NCBI RefSeq assembly: GCF_028863665.1
Contig: NZ_JARBFX010000001.1
Coordinates: 310,001-374,000 of the forward strand
DNA length: 64,000 nucleotides
Direction: 5' to 3'
From: Aquabacter sediminis
GTDB lineage: Bacteria; Pseudomonadota; Alphaproteobacteria; Rhizobiales; Xanthobacteraceae
In this document: positions 9,594-19,676 of the stretch, in pieces
How positions within the stretch are numbered: the stretch's first letter is position 1
How the letters are laid out: every line of letters begins with the position of its first letter
Made by a program: the position numbers and the translations under genes
Notes under the pieces: model-generated
What the model saw: only the letters and a program-made list of their open reading frames with translations
Databases searched by the model: none
Told to the model about the DNA's origin: nothing

Positions 9594-11432
9594 ATGCACG
9601 GAACCGATCACACACTGTTCCTGAGTGCCCTCGCCTTCCTTGCCGCGGCCGTCATTTCCGTGCCCGTGGCCAAGCGGATCGGCCTGTCCCCCGTTGTGGG
9701 CTATCTCGCTGCGGGAATCGCCATCGGGCCGGCCGGATTCAACGTGGCCGATCCCGGCACCGTCATCACGGTGGCGGAACTGGGCGTGGTGCTGCTGCTC
9801 TTCCTGATCGGCATGGAGCTTCAGCCCTCGCGCTTGCTCTCCATGGGCCGCTACATTTTCGGCCTTGGCACGGCGCAGCTTTTGGTGACGGGTGTGGTGA
9901 TCGCGCTGGTGGCGTGGTCACGGGGCTTCACCATCGCCGGCGCGGTGATTTCCGGCATGGCGCTCGCCATGTCCGCCACCTCCATCGCGCTGCAATTGCT
10001 CACCGAGCGCGGCGACCTGCAGAGCGGCTACGGACAGCGCGCTTTTTCCATCCTGCTGTTCCAGGACATCGCCATCGTTCCCTTGCTGGCGCTGGTGCCC
10101 CTGCTCGCTCCGGGCAAGGAGGAACTGGCCGCCGATCCCATCGGCACCCTCCTCCAGGCGGGCGCGGCCGTGTCGGCGGTGGTGGTAATCGTGGTGGCCG
10201 GACGCTACCTGCTGAACCCGCTGTTCCGCGTGCTGGCCCGGTCCGGCGCACGGGAAGCCATGACTGCCGCTGCCTTGCTGGTGGTGCTGGGTGCCGCCGG
10301 CCTGATGGCGGCGGTTGGCCTGTCCATGGCGCTCGGCGCCTTCCTCGCCGGCCTGCTGCTTTCGGAAAGCACCTTCCGGCACGAGCTGGAGGCCAATATC
10401 GAGGCCTTCCGCGGCCTGCTGCTCTCCATGTTCTTCATGGGCGTGGGCATGACGCTGGACCTGCATTTGGTGCTCGCTCACCTGGGCGCCATCCTGGGCG
10501 CCGCGGTCCTGATCACCGCCATCAAATTCATGGTGGTGTTCCTGCTCTATCGCGGCGACCACAACACAAAGACGGAAGCCCTCAAGGCCGGCGCGGTGCT
10601 GATGCCGGCGGGCGAGTTCGCCTTTGTGCTGTTTCCGCTGGCCCTGGCCAACGGCATCCTTCACCAGGAGCAGGCGGAGTTCCTGACCGCCATCGCTGCC
10701 GTGACCATGATGATCGGGCCGCTGGTCTTCACGGCCATCAACCGGCTCGTCCCCCGCTTTCGCCGGGAGACGCCCGAGCGGGAGGCGGATGACTTTTCCG
10801 AGGCGAACGGGCGGGTTTTGGTCATCGGCTTCGGGCGATTCGGTCAGATCGTGGCGCAGTGCCTGCTGGCCGAAGGGGTGCAGGTGACCATCATCGACAA
10901 TGATGTTGAGATGATTCAAAGCGCCGGCCGCTTCGGGGTGCACATCTATTACGGCGACGGCACGCGGCTTGAGGTGCTGCGGGCCGCGGGGGCCGAGAAT
11001 GTGGAGGTGATCTGCGTCTGCGTGGATGACCGCGAATCGGCGGACCGCATCGTCGACATCGCCCAGGGCTCCTTTCCCAATGCCAGTCTCCATGTGCGCG
11101 CCTTCGACCGGGTGCATTCCATGGATCTCCTGCGCAAAGGCGTCCGCTACGAGATGCGCGAGACACTGGAATCGGCTTTCGCCTTCGGCGGTCGCACCCT
11201 CGAAGCGCTGGGCTTCGACAAGGATGCGGTGGGCGAACTGGTGGCCGATGTGCGCGCCCGCGATCGCCTGCGGCTGGAACGCCAGGTGGAGGAAGGGCTC
11301 TTCAGCGGGGGCGACATGGTGCCCGCCCGCAAGGTGGAGCCCGAGCCCCTCACCGCCCCGGAAACCCCCGCCCGTCCCCTCAATCCCGAGGCCCAGGACG
11401 TGTTGGCCCACGAGACCGAATTCTCCGGCTGA
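9594..11432 (+). CDS. CPA2-family K+/H+ antiporter with TrkA-N domain (KefB/KefC type)
   Basis: A 612-residue protein: about 12 membrane helices (residues 1-385) with CPA2 signatures such as VGYLAAGIAIGP and the pore-region segment AVLMPAGEFAFVLFPLAL, then a cytoplasmic NAD-binding RCK/TrkA-N domain opening at GRVLVIGFGRFGQIVAQ (about residue 400). The family exchanges K+ for H+ and, in E. coli KefB/C, is gated by glutathione adducts. A gshA gene lies 4 kb away, which may be chance. The ATG at 9594 is preceded by GGAGG at an ideal distance. Confidence 0.92.
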   Translation: MHGTDHTLFLSALAFLAAAVISVPVAKRIGLSPVVGYLAAGIAIGPAGFNVADPGTVITVAELGVVLLLFLIGMELQPSRLLSMGRYIFGLGTAQLLVTGVVIALVAWSRGFTIAGAVISGMALAMSATSIALQLLTERGDLQSGYGQRAFSILLFQDIAIVPLLALVPLLAPGKEELAADPIGTLLQAGAAVSAVVVIVVAGRYLLNPLFRVLARSGAREAMTAAALLVVLGAAGLMAAVGLSMALGAFLAGLLLSESTFRHELEANIEAFRGLLLSMFFMGVGMTLDLHLVLAHLGAILGAAVLITAIKFMVVFLLYRGDHNTKTEALKAGAVLMPAGEFAFVLFPLALANGILHQEQAEFLTAIAAVTMMIGPLVFTAINRLVPRFRRETPEREADDFSEANGRVLVIGFGRFGQIVAQCLLAEGVQVTIIDNDVEMIQSAGRFGVHIYYGDGTRLEVLRAAGAENVEVICVCVDDRESADRIVDIAQGSFPNASLHVRAFDRVHSMDLLRKGVRYEMRETLESAFAFGGRTLEALGFDKDAVGELVADVRARDRLRLERQVEEGLFSGGDMVPARKVEPEPLTAPETPARPLNPEAQDVLAHETEFSG

Positions 11433-11585
11433 GACGGGATCGCGGCGCCCCGCCGATTCGTCGCAGCAATGCTCTGGCGTTGCGGGCCTGGTTGCGACCA
11501 TACCTCTCTTCGCCGCAGGGCATGTTGCGATCGCACAGTGATTTCCCCGGCCCCATGACGTAAACTTCGTCATCGGGAGGGCAAA

Positions 11586-12533
11586 ATGGATCAGTTCGTA
11601 CAATTGTTGCGGGCCGCGCAGGGTGGTCAGGGGCTCGACAACATCGCGCAGTTCTACGGCCTCTCGGTGCAGCAGGCCCAGAAGGCGGCGGAAGCGGTGA
11701 TGCCGGCCTTCGCGCTGGGCATTCAGCGCGCCATGCAGTCGCCAGAGGGCATGGCCCAGCTGATGGCGCTCATGATGCGCGGCCCCTACAGCTCCCTTTA
11801 CGATCGTCCACCGTCCGGTCCCGCGCCCCTCAATCAGGCCGGAAACCCGGCGCTGGATGCCCTGTTCGGATCGCCAGACGTCAGCAAGGCGGTGGCGGAC
11901 CATGCGGCCGCCTCCACCGGGCTCGGCGTTGCCGTTCTGAAGCAGCTCATGCCGGCCTTCGCCTCGCTGGTGATGGGGGCGCTGACAAAATCACTGGCAG
12001 CGTCCGGCGTGCTGAACCAGATGCTCGCGGCCATGCTGGCGCGGGCCAACGGCCAGCCCGTTCCCACCGGCAATCCGTGGGTGGACACGCTCGCCCTGAC
12101 CATGTCCTCGGCCGGTGGCATGAATCGCGTGGCAACGGGCAATCCCTGGATCGACGCTTTCGCGCAGATGATGGTGCAGTCCCCTTGGGGCGGCAGTTCG
12201 CTGAGCACCGCGCAGAACCCCTGGCAGGACATGATTTCGGCAACGCTGTCGCTGATGGGCAGCACCATGCCCATGGCGCCGCAGCCTGTGGCGCCGCCCC
12301 CTCCTCCTCCCCCCCCGCCGCCGCCGGCGCCGCTGGGACAGTGGCCGTTCCAGGATTATTTCGCCCAGCTCTTCACCCAGGGCTTCCCGCCCCAGGGCAT
12401 GATGACGCCGCCCGGCTACGATCCCAAGAGCCTGAGCCAGTTCGCGGCCTTCTTCCCGTTCCAGGACTTCTGGGGCCAGATGCTGGATCGGTCGACCGGC
12501 CATGGCGGCACGCCGCCCAAGTCCAAGGGCTGA
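11586..12533 (+). CDS. DUF937 protein with polyproline linker
   Basis: A 315-residue protein without signal peptide. Residues 1-75 show the DUF937 pattern (an amphipathic helical region, AQFYGLSVQQAQKAAEAVMPAFA-like). Similar helices recur at about 105-150, followed by repeated NPW(V/I/Q)D modules, then an uninterrupted run of 11 prolines (near residue 240) and a Phe/Gln-rich C-terminus. DUF937 is related to YidB; no function is established. A GGAGGG ribosome site precedes the ATG. It stands alone between its own hairpin terminator and the antiporter gene. Confidence 0.75.
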   Translation: MDQFVQLLRAAQGGQGLDNIAQFYGLSVQQAQKAAEAVMPAFALGIQRAMQSPEGMAQLMALMMRGPYSSLYDRPPSGPAPLNQAGNPALDALFGSPDVSKAVADHAAASTGLGVAVLKQLMPAFASLVMGALTKSLAASGVLNQMLAAMLARANGQPVPTGNPWVDTLALTMSSAGGMNRVATGNPWIDAFAQMMVQSPWGGSSLSTAQNPWQDMISATLSLMGSTMPMAPQPVAPPPPPPPPPPPAPLGQWPFQDYFAQLFTQGFPPQGMMTPPGYDPKSLSQFAAFFPFQDFWGQMLDRSTGHGGTPPKSKG

Positions 12534-12554
12534 ACACCCCCCTGAAACGAAAGA

Positions 12555-12582
12555 ACCCGCGCCGGCTGCGGTCGGCGCGGGT
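12555..12582. terminator. bidirectional hairpin terminator
   Basis: ACCCGCGCCG (12555-12564) pairs perfectly with CGGCGCGGGT (12573-12582) around an 8-base loop. It lies between the convergent DUF937 and DUF1127 genes. On the minus strand it is followed by a T-rich stretch (TCTTTCGTTT). Confidence 0.65.
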
Positions 12583-12621
12583 CAAGTGGGCGGTCGCCGA
12601 GGGGCAGGACCGCCGATGGCG

Positions 12622-12927
12622 TCAGACTTCGTCGCGGACGCGGCCCCGCAGGCGGTTGGCGGCCCGGCGTTCCACCGCGCGGCTCACCAGCACATGGCTT
12701 GGGTCGCTCCAGATGGGTTCGCTGGCGGCATCGCAAAGATCCGCGCGCGTCAGGCCCACATCACGCAGAAGATAATCATCGAATTGGAGCATCTGCGACA
12801 CCACGCGGCGATGCTCGATGGCGCGAGCGAGTTTATTGAGCGTGGAGATCCCCTGCATGATGAGTCCAGCCACAGCCGCACCCACGGGCGCGACGATCAG
12901 CTTGCGTGTTTCACCATAGACACTCAT
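12622..12927 (-). CDS. DUF1127 (YjiS-like) small protein
   Basis: A 101-residue protein with the C-terminal-half motif FDDYLLRDVGLTRADL typical of DUF1127. Unusually for this mostly 45-70-residue family it carries a hydrophobic N-terminal segment (VAPVGAAVAGLIMQGI) and a basic tail. DUF1127 proteins in Rhizobiales act in RNA or carbon-storage regulation; the role here is unknown. The ATG at 12927 has GGAG six bases upstream; an ATG four codons earlier does not. It is transcribed divergently from a LysR regulator. Confidence 0.8.
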   Translation of the reverse strand: MSVYGETRKLIVAPVGAAVAGLIMQGISTLNKLARAIEHRRVVSQMLQFDDYLLRDVGLTRADLCDAASEPIWSDPSHVLVSRAVERRAANRLRGRVRDEV

Positions 12928-13106
12928 TTCGATCTCCATCGAACAACGTACGAGTGCTTACCGCTTTGCCTCCTGCCTGCGGAACAAGCCACCCGATTTC
13001 GCTCCGTCATCCGTGCTGACCTATGTGCTCCGGCGGATTGAATCACGCTAGCGAATGTTTTTCATCTCACTTATCATTCTCCGTGATGTTTCCCCGGAGG
13101 GGTCCC

Positions 13107-13988
13107 ATGAGCGCTGTGTTTGACGCGGATCAACTGCGCACCTTTGTCGCCATCGCCGAGACCGGCAGCTTCACACGGGCCGCGGATGTGGTGCACAAGA
13201 CACAGTCCGCGGTCTCGATGCAGATGAAGCGCCTGGAAGAGCGGGTTGGTCGACCCGTTTTCGTCCGCGATGGCCGCTCCTCGCGCCTGACGGAAGATGG
13301 CGAGCGGCTGCTCGGCTATGCGCGGCGCATCGTGAAGCTCAACCTCGAGGCGGCGGCGAGCTTTGCGGATGCCGCACTCACGGGGCGGGTCTGCCTCGGC
13401 GTGCCCGATGACTATGCGGACCGCTATCTACCGGAAATCATGGCGCGCTTTTCCGCCACGCATCCCTCGGTGGAGTTCACTGTCATCTGCGAGCCCACAT
13501 CCGAATTGGTGGAACGGGTCCGGGCGGGCAGCATCGATCTGGCCATCATCACCTATACAGAAGACACGGCGCGCAATGCCCAACTGATCCGCCGGGAGCG
13601 CCTGCTCTGGGTCAGTTCGGCCCGCCATGCGGTGCATCTGGAAACCCCGGTGCCGCTGGGCCTCGGCCGGCCCACCTGCCAGTGGCGCCATGTGGCGCTG
13701 TCGCGGCTCGCCGGCGCCGGGCGTGCACACCGGGTGCTCTATACCAGCCCCAATTGCGGCGCCGTCTCCGCTGCCGTGCTGGCGGGCCTGGCGGTCTCGG
13801 TCTTCCCCGAATCGGCCCTTCGGCCGGGCATGCGCGTGCTTGGCGCGGGGGATGGCTACCCGCCTTTGCCCCCGTGCGACATCGCTCTTCTGCGCAATCG
13901 CCATGAGCCTTCGCCGCTGGCGGATGCCCTGGCGCAGCACATCATCCAGGGTCTCGACAACCTCACCGAGGCCGACGCGGCGGAGTGA
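13107..13988 (+). CDS. LysR-family transcriptional regulator (LrhA-like)
   Basis: A 293-residue LysR protein: winged HTH at about residues 8-65 (LRTFVAIAETGSFTRAADVVHKTQSAVSMQMKRLEERVGRPVF shortened here) and an effector-binding domain ending in a typical LLRN...PLADALAQHI stretch. GGAGG lies six bases before the ATG. It is divergent from the DUF1127 gene, a pairing seen repeatedly in Rhizobiales, which suggests it controls that gene and itself. The effector is unknown. Its last 26 bases overlap the convergent DMT transporter gene. Confidence 0.9.
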   Translation: MSAVFDADQLRTFVAIAETGSFTRAADVVHKTQSAVSMQMKRLEERVGRPVFVRDGRSSRLTEDGERLLGYARRIVKLNLEAAASFADAALTGRVCLGVPDDYADRYLPEIMARFSATHPSVEFTVICEPTSELVERVRAGSIDLAIITYTEDTARNAQLIRRERLLWVSSARHAVHLETPVPLGLGRPTCQWRHVALSRLAGAGRAHRVLYTSPNCGAVSAAVLAGLAVSVFPESALRPGMRVLGAGDGYPPLPPCDIALLRNRHEPSPLADALAQHIIQGLDNLTEADAAE

Positions 13989-14904
13989 AGCCGGAGCGCG
14001 GCGCCCGCAGCACCACCACGTTTCCGAGCAGCACCAGCGCCACGCCGAAGGCCGCGAACAGCGTCCAGTGGTAGCCCTCGAAGACCGTCGACAAGGCCAA
14101 CGCGATGATGGGGAACATCACCGTGCCGTAACCGGCGCGGCTCGGCCCGATGCGCCGGATCAATGTCATGTAGACGCCAAAGCCCAGGAGCGTCGGCACC
14201 ACGATCAGATAAGCGAGCGAGCCCAGATAGCGTGCGCTCCATTCGAGCTTGAAGTCGGCGCCCGTCAGGAGCGCCAGGGCGGCACAGAAGACCACGCCAT
14301 AAAGCATGCCGAAGGCGTTCACCGAGCCTTGGGGCAGGCCGCGCCGGCCCAAAGCCGCAATGACGAAGCTGCCGAAGGAAAAGGACAGCGTCCCCACCAG
14401 GGCCAGGCCCAGCGCCAGCGGAAGATGGGGGGAGACTTCCTTCTCAAGCACGGACGGGCCGAACACGAGCCCCACGCCGAGCACGCCCAGCACCGCCCCG
14501 AACAGAATGCGCCGGTTGGGGGCGATACCCGTCATCACGCCGCCAATGAGCGGGATGAAGACGGCCGCCAGCGAGAACAACACCGACAGCAGCCCCGAGG
14601 GCAGATAGAGGCCGGCATAGTAGAAGCTGACGAAGTTGACACAGAACAGCGTCAGGCCCAGCGCCGCGAAGAGGAGGTGGTCCTTCAGCGGGAAGGACAT
14701 CCGCCCGCCCCGCGCCGCCACCCAGGCGAACATGAGGAGGCCCGCCACCAGGAACCGCCAAACGCCTGACACTTCGGGCGCGACCACGCCCAATTGCAGG
14801 CGGAGCGGCAGCCAGCCGGTCCCGAAGATGAGGACGGTCGCCAGATAGAGGCCGACATCCAGGGGACCCAGCCCGGAGGACGGGCCGGTTGAGGGGGCGG
14901 TCAT
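13963..14904 (-). CDS. EamA/DMT-superfamily transporter
   Basis: A 313-residue inner-membrane protein with ten predicted helices in two EamA repeats (about residues 12-145 and 160-295). It resembles the RhaT/YdcZ-like drug/metabolite exporters; substrate cannot be assigned. The ATG at 14904 is chosen because the preceding 25 codons are charged and unlike the family N-terminus. The gene is single and its end overlaps the convergent LysR gene by 26 bases. Confidence 0.88.
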   Translation of the reverse strand: MTAPSTGPSSGLGPLDVGLYLATVLIFGTGWLPLRLQLGVVAPEVSGVWRFLVAGLLMFAWVAARGGRMSFPLKDHLLFAALGLTLFCVNFVSFYYAGLYLPSGLLSVLFSLAAVFIPLIGGVMTGIAPNRRILFGAVLGVLGVGLVFGPSVLEKEVSPHLPLALGLALVGTLSFSFGSFVIAALGRRGLPQGSVNAFGMLYGVVFCAALALLTGADFKLEWSARYLGSLAYLIVVPTLLGFGVYMTLIRRIGPSRAGYGTVMFPIIALALSTVFEGYHWTLFAAFGVALVLLGNVVVLRAPRSGFTPPRRPR

Positions 14905-15014
14905 GGGCGTTTCCCGTTGCCCGTCTCTTTGAGCAATAGGCGGCCGGCCCGTCACCCATCCCCGACGCATGCCAACCATGCACCTCGCGCATGGTCAGGC
15001 GGGATGGGGGTGGG

Positions 15015-16385
15015 TCAGTAGGCCAGTTCGGTGAAGATCGGCTCCACCGTCTCGCCCCATGCGCCGAAATACTGGGACAGCAGGTCTTCCGCCGGCGTGC
15101 GGCCGTTGCGCAGCACTTCGTCGACCGGGGCGAGGAAGCGGGTTTCGTCGCGGCCCTGGCTGTCGAGAAGGCGGCGGCGGGTCAGACCGTCGCGGGCAAG
15201 GGCCACCACCTCGACGGCCACGTCCCGCACGGGACGGCCCCCGATCTGCGCCTTCAGGCCCAGCTTTGGCACGTCGTCGCGCAGCGCCTGGCGTTCTTCG
15301 GCCGTCCAGTCCTTCACCAGTTCGAGCGCGGCATCGAGGCTGGTGGCGTCGTAGAGCAGGCCCGTCCAGAGGGCCGGCAGCGCGCACAGGGTGCACCAGG
15401 GGCCGGCATCGGCTCCACGCATCTCCAGGAAGCGCTTGAGGCGCACTTCCGGGAAGATGGTGGAGAGGTGGTTGATCCAGTCCGAGAGCGTGGCGGTCTC
15501 GCCGGGAAGCAGAGGATGGCGCCCCGCCAGCAGGTCGCGGAAGGAGGACCCGGCCACGTCAATGTAGCGGTCTCCGCGCTTGACGAAATACATGGGCACG
15601 TCGAGCGCATAGTCCACATAGCGCTCGAAGCCCATGCCGTCCTCGAACGCAAAAGGCAGCATGCCCGAGCGGTCGGCATCCGTGTCGCGCCAGATTTCCG
15701 AGCGGAAGGACAGGAAGCCGTTGGGCTTGCCCTCGGTGAAGGGCGAATTCGCGAACAAAGCGGTGGCGATGGGCTGCAGCGCCAGGCTCGCGCGCAGCTT
15801 GCGCACCATGTCCTGCTCGCTGGAGAAATCCAGGTTCACCTGCACCGTGCAGGTGCGGAACATCATGTCCAGGCCCAGATTGCCCACCTTGGGCATGTAG
15901 GCCGCCATGATCTTGTAGCGCCCCTTGGGCATGATCGGCGTCTCGGAGCGACTCCATTTGGGGCTCATGCCGATGCCGAGAAAGCCGAGGCCAAGGGGAT
16001 CGGCGACCGTGCGCAGATGCGTCAGGTGCGTGTTGATCTCGGCGCAGGTCTCATGAATCGTCGCCAGCGGCGCGCCGGACAGCTCGAACTGGCCACCCGG
16101 CTCCAGCGAAATGGCGCCGCCGCCCACCGGATCGGCCAGGCCGATAATGTGCGGGCCGTCCATGATCGGCTCCCAGCCCGTGGCCGCCTGCATGCCTTCC
16201 AGCACGGCGCGGATCCCCTTTGTCCCCTCATAGGGCACGGGCTCGTGGCGACCGACGGTGAAGGGAATCTTCTCGTGCTCGGTCCCGATCCGGAATTGCG
16301 CCTCGGGCTTGTTGCCTTGCGCCAGCCAGGCGACGAGTTCGTCGCGGGATTCGATCGGCGTGGCGTCCAGCGTATCGCGGGCCAT
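15015..16385 (-). CDS. gshA: glutamate-cysteine ligase (plant/alphaproteobacterial type)
   Basis: A 456-residue enzyme of the GCS2-like class used by alphaproteobacteria and plants. Recognisable segments are [12 protein letters not shown] near the N-terminus, [32 protein letters not shown] and [11 protein letters not shown], followed by [17 protein letters not shown]. It makes gamma-glutamylcysteine, the first step of glutathione synthesis, in the cytoplasm. AGGGG lies about ten bases before the ATG at 16385; a longer frame starts 26 codons earlier but lacks conservation. Confidence 0.95.
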   Translation of the reverse strand: MARDTLDATPIESRDELVAWLAQGNKPEAQFRIGTEHEKIPFTVGRHEPVPYEGTKGIRAVLEGMQAATGWEPIMDGPHIIGLADPVGGGAISLEPGGQFELSGAPLATIHETCAEINTHLTHLRTVADPLGLGFLGIGMSPKWSRSETPIMPKGRYKIMAAYMPKVGNLGLDMMFRTCTVQVNLDFSSEQDMVRKLRASLALQPIATALFANSPFTEGKPNGFLSFRSEIWRDTDADRSGMLPFAFEDGMGFERYVDYALDVPMYFVKRGDRYIDVAGSSFRDLLAGRHPLLPGETATLSDWINHLSTIFPEVRLKRFLEMRGADAGPWCTLCALPALWTGLLYDATSLDAALELVKDWTAEERQALRDDVPKLGLKAQIGGRPVRDVAVEVVALARDGLTRRRLLDSQGRDETRFLAPVDEVLRNGRTPAEDLLSQYFGAWGETVEPIFTELAY

Positions 16386-16684
16386 GAAACTGCATCCCCT
16401 GAAGGCGGTCGCGGGCGCCTTCAGGCCCGGCGATCGCACCAAATCCAAAGCAGCCGTGAGCACCGCGTCCCGAACCGCGCCCTGCCCCCGTCTGCCCCGC
16501 CCCCGCTCCAGATCCCGCTCCCGGCCCTGTCTTCAGGTGCCGGCGGACCCGCCGGAATCGGGCCCTCGGGATCGCTGTGATCCGAAGGCCGCACCCCTTG
16601 CGGGCGCGCGAACATACACGGCCCGATCCGCGCCGCAAACTCCACCGGCAGGGCGGATCGGCAGGGCCGATCGCCGCGCCGGAT
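16386..16684. other. 299-base intergenic region upstream of gshA
   Basis: Very GC-rich spacer between the AI-2E transporter gene and gshA on the minus strand. I see no gene, recognisable operator or strong terminator in it; it presumably holds the gshA promoter. Confidence 0.5.
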
Positions 16685-17683
16685 TCAACGGGCGGCGGGT
16701 GTGGGATCGCGCACAAGAGCGAAGATCAGAACCGTCAGTGGCGTCGCCAGCACCACGCCCATCATGCCGAACAAGGTCGCGAACGCGACCACCGCGAACA
16801 GGGCCACGGCAGCGGGCAAAGCCACGATCTGCTGCTGCAGAAGGGGAGTGAGCACATTGCCTTCCATTTGCTGAACCACCACCACCAGCAGCAATGTCCA
16901 CATGGTCGTCTCGAACCCCACCGTCGCGGCGAGCAGGAGGGCCGGAATGGCCGAGGCAACGGGCCCGACCATGGGTACGAATTCCGCCAACCCGGCAAAC
17001 AGGCCCAAAGCGAAGGCGGAGGGAACGCCGATAATCCAGAGGCCGATGCCCGTGGCCAGGCCGACCACCACCATGGCGAGAAGCTGGGCCTTCAGGAACA
17101 GGCGAAGAGCCGCGCCGGCCGCCTCGAAGCGGGCACGGGCGGCGTCCTGATTCTCTTCCGGGAAGAGCGCCACCAGACCGTTCAGATAAAGGTGCGGCTG
17201 GATCGCCATGTAGAGACCGCCGGCCACAACGAGGAAAATGCCCACCAGGAGGTTGGCGACGTTCGAGGTCAGGCCCCGCACCGCCGTCAACAGCGCTTCG
17301 CCGGTCGGCACGTTGTTCTTCGCCTGCTCCATGACCGATTTCTCGATCTGCTGAAGCTCAAAGCGATCCCGCAGGGAGGTCCACGCGTCGGGCAGCCGCT
17401 CCACCAGCTCGGTGATCTGCGCCTGGATCAAGGACCCGAACAGGTAGAAGACAAGCCCGAAGCTCACGGCAACAGTAATGGCGGTGACGATCAGGGCCAC
17501 ATGGGGCGGCATCCGGGTGACATGGGCCACCGGCTGGGCCAATGCGTGCAGGGTGATGGCCACCAGGATGGCGAAAAAGATCAAAAGCAGCAGATCGATG
17601 AGCTGCCAGGAAATCCAGAATCCACCGACCACCAGGCACGCCACGGCCACGTTGCGCGCCATGCGCCGGTCCGAACCCCTCAT
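16685..17683 (-). CDS. AI-2E family transporter (PerM/TqsA-like permease)
   Basis: A 332-residue membrane protein with about eight helices, a soluble middle segment (LVERLPDAWTSLRDRFELQQIE) and the family signature GLAEFVPMVGPVASAIPALLLA plus the C-terminal GNVLTPLLQQQIVALPAAVALFAVVAFATLFG region (parts). The family includes the AI-2 exporter TqsA, but most members have unknown cargo. The ATG at 17683 follows a strong GGGGGAGG site; a longer frame to 17803 has none. Confidence 0.88.
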   Translation of the reverse strand: MRGSDRRMARNVAVACLVVGGFWISWQLIDLLLLIFFAILVAITLHALAQPVAHVTRMPPHVALIVTAITVAVSFGLVFYLFGSLIQAQITELVERLPDAWTSLRDRFELQQIEKSVMEQAKNNVPTGEALLTAVRGLTSNVANLLVGIFLVVAGGLYMAIQPHLYLNGLVALFPEENQDAARARFEAAGAALRLFLKAQLLAMVVVGLATGIGLWIIGVPSAFALGLFAGLAEFVPMVGPVASAIPALLLAATVGFETTMWTLLLVVVVQQMEGNVLTPLLQQQIVALPAAVALFAVVAFATLFGMMGVVLATPLTVLIFALVRDPTPAAR

Positions 17684-17849
17684 CCACGCCTCCCCCGCCC
17701 TCGCCCCGACGTGCCATCGCACTCCGTGGGTTGCGACCCCATTGCTGCACCGCCGGACCAACGCCGGCAAGGCAACAACGTGGAAAGGCACAAACTGATC
17801 CACGCCTTCGCGGCGAAGCCCGCCAAGGAGAGGCGGTCGGGCTGGAAGA

Positions 17850-19502
17850 TCAGGCGGGACGAGACTTTTTGCGCTCTTCGTCCACCAGTTCCTTCTTGGA
17901 GAGCTTGCCGACGAGGGTCTTGGGAAGCTGCTCGCGGATTTCCACCGCCTTGGGCATCTCGATTTTGGAAACCTGCTTGGTCAGAAAGGCGAGAAGCTCC
18001 TCGGGCGTTGCAGTCTCGCCCTCCCGCAGGGTCACGAACCCCTTTGGCGCCTGCCCCCGATATGTGTCGTCCACGCCGATGACCACAGCCTCGGCGACAG
18101 CAGGATGGAGGTAAAGGGCTTCCTCGATCATGCGCGGATAGACATTGTAGCCGCCGCACAGGATCACATCCTTGATGCGATCCACCAGGTAGAGGTAGCC
18201 GTCCTCGTCCACATAGCCCACGTCGCCCGTGCGGAAGGCGCCATCCACAAAGGCATCGCGCGTGTCCTGCGGGCGACGCCAATAGCCCTGCATCACTTGT
18301 GGCCCGCGGGCGCAGACCTCTCCGCGCGCCCCGGTGCCGAGCACGCGATGGGGATCAGCCAGATCGCGGATCTCGATGACCGTCTCCGGCACGGGCGTTC
18401 CCACCGAGCCGTCCTTGATGACGCCGAGCGGCGGATTGGCGGTCAGCACTGGCGCGGTTTCGCTAAGGCCGTAGCCCTCCACCAGCTTGCAGCCGGACAA
18501 TTCCTCAAAACGCTGGCGCACCTCGCCGGGCAGCGGCGCGCCGCCGGAAATGCACAGCTTCAGGGAGGACAGCCCGGCGGGATCGAGCCCGGGCGCATTG
18601 TTGATGGCCGTGTAGATGGTGGGCACGCCGGGGAAGATGGTCGCCTTCTCCTTGGCGATGGTGGCGAGCAGATCCTGCAGCTGGAATCGCGGCACGAGGA
18701 TGATCTCGCAGCCGAGCGCCACCGGAATGTTCATGACATTGGTCATGGCGAAGACGTGAAAGAGCGGCAGAACGCCCAGCACGCGCTCTTCCGATGCCCG
18801 CAGGCATCCCACATGGGAAATCACCTGGTGGGCATTGGCGGTGAGGTTGGCATGGGTGAGCATGGCCCCCTTCGGCACGCCCGTGGTGCCGCCGGTATAT
18901 TGCAGCACGGCCACGTCGGTCTTGGCATCGATGAAGACGGGAGTTGGCTTGCCCACGCCGCGCATCAGCGTGTCCATGCGCATGTGCAGCCCGTCGCCCT
19001 CGGAAAAGACCGCCTGGTCCTTCCGCTTGAAGAGCTGGAACATCCAGCCCTTCAGGGCCGGCAGGACGCCGCGCATGGGGCAGACAATGATGGTGCGCAG
19101 CCCGGATTCCGCCGCCACGGCGGCCACCCGGCTGTGAATCACCTTCAGGTCGGGCACCACCATGATGGTGGTTCCGGAATCGGCAATCTGGTGTTTCAGC
19201 TCGCGCTCCACATAAAGCGGGCTGAAATTCACCACCGTGGCGCCGGTCTTCAGGATCGCGAAATAGAAGACGACCGAATAGGGCATGTTCGGCAGGCACA
19301 GGCCGACCTTCGACCCCTTGCCGACGCCCAGCTGCTGGAGCCCGGCGGCGGCGCGGTCCACCAGGTCCCCAAGCTCGGCATAGGTCCAGCGCCGGCCCAT
19401 GAAATTGAGCGCGGGGCGCGGTCCGTGCTCGGCCACGGCGGCGGTCAGCAGATCGGGCACCGGGCCCGCATGAATGCCATTGTCATCGAGCCGCTTCAGC
19501 AT
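17850..19502 (-). CDS. fadD: long-chain-fatty-acid-CoA ligase
   Basis: A 550-residue AMP-forming ligase. It has the P-loop-like motif YTGGTTGVPKGAMLTH (about residue 185), the adenylate-binding GYGLSETAPV, the hinge YRTGD-like FRTGDVGYVDEDGYLYLVDRIKD and the C-terminal lysine in LPKTLVGKLSKKEL. It activates imported fatty acids to acyl-CoA. Its neighbour upstream is the fatty acid porin gene fadL and the beta-oxidation genes follow on the other strand, supporting the fadD call. GGGGAGGG lies five bases before the ATG. Confidence 0.9.
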   Translation of the reverse strand: MLKRLDDNGIHAGPVPDLLTAAVAEHGPRPALNFMGRRWTYAELGDLVDRAAAGLQQLGVGKGSKVGLCLPNMPYSVVFYFAILKTGATVVNFSPLYVERELKHQIADSGTTIMVVPDLKVIHSRVAAVAAESGLRTIIVCPMRGVLPALKGWMFQLFKRKDQAVFSEGDGLHMRMDTLMRGVGKPTPVFIDAKTDVAVLQYTGGTTGVPKGAMLTHANLTANAHQVISHVGCLRASEERVLGVLPLFHVFAMTNVMNIPVALGCEIILVPRFQLQDLLATIAKEKATIFPGVPTIYTAINNAPGLDPAGLSSLKLCISGGAPLPGEVRQRFEELSGCKLVEGYGLSETAPVLTANPPLGVIKDGSVGTPVPETVIEIRDLADPHRVLGTGARGEVCARGPQVMQGYWRRPQDTRDAFVDGAFRTGDVGYVDEDGYLYLVDRIKDVILCGGYNVYPRMIEEALYLHPAVAEAVVIGVDDTYRGQAPKGFVTLREGETATPEELLAFLTKQVSKIEMPKAVEIREQLPKTLVGKLSKKELVDEERKKSRPA

Positions 19503-19630
19503 CGATGCCCTCCCCTGGATCTGGAGGGGTGCGTCGCAGGACCCGCCGCCCCGCGCGCCCGTCCCCTCGTTCTCATGCCGGTGCTCTTGCGGCACGTTCG
19601 GCAGTTTTGACGTGGATTGCGCCGAACTGA

Positions 19631-19655
19631 AGGTGGCGGGGTGAGGCCGCCACCT
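19631..19655. terminator. hairpin downstream of fadL
   Basis: AGGTGGCGG (19631-19639) pairs with CCGCCACCT (19647-19655) around a 7-base loop, 22 bases past the fadL stop on the minus strand. The following sequence (TCAGTTCGG) is only weakly T-rich, so termination may be partial. Confidence 0.5.
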
Positions 19656-19676
19656 CAAATCGCGCTGGCCGATGCC

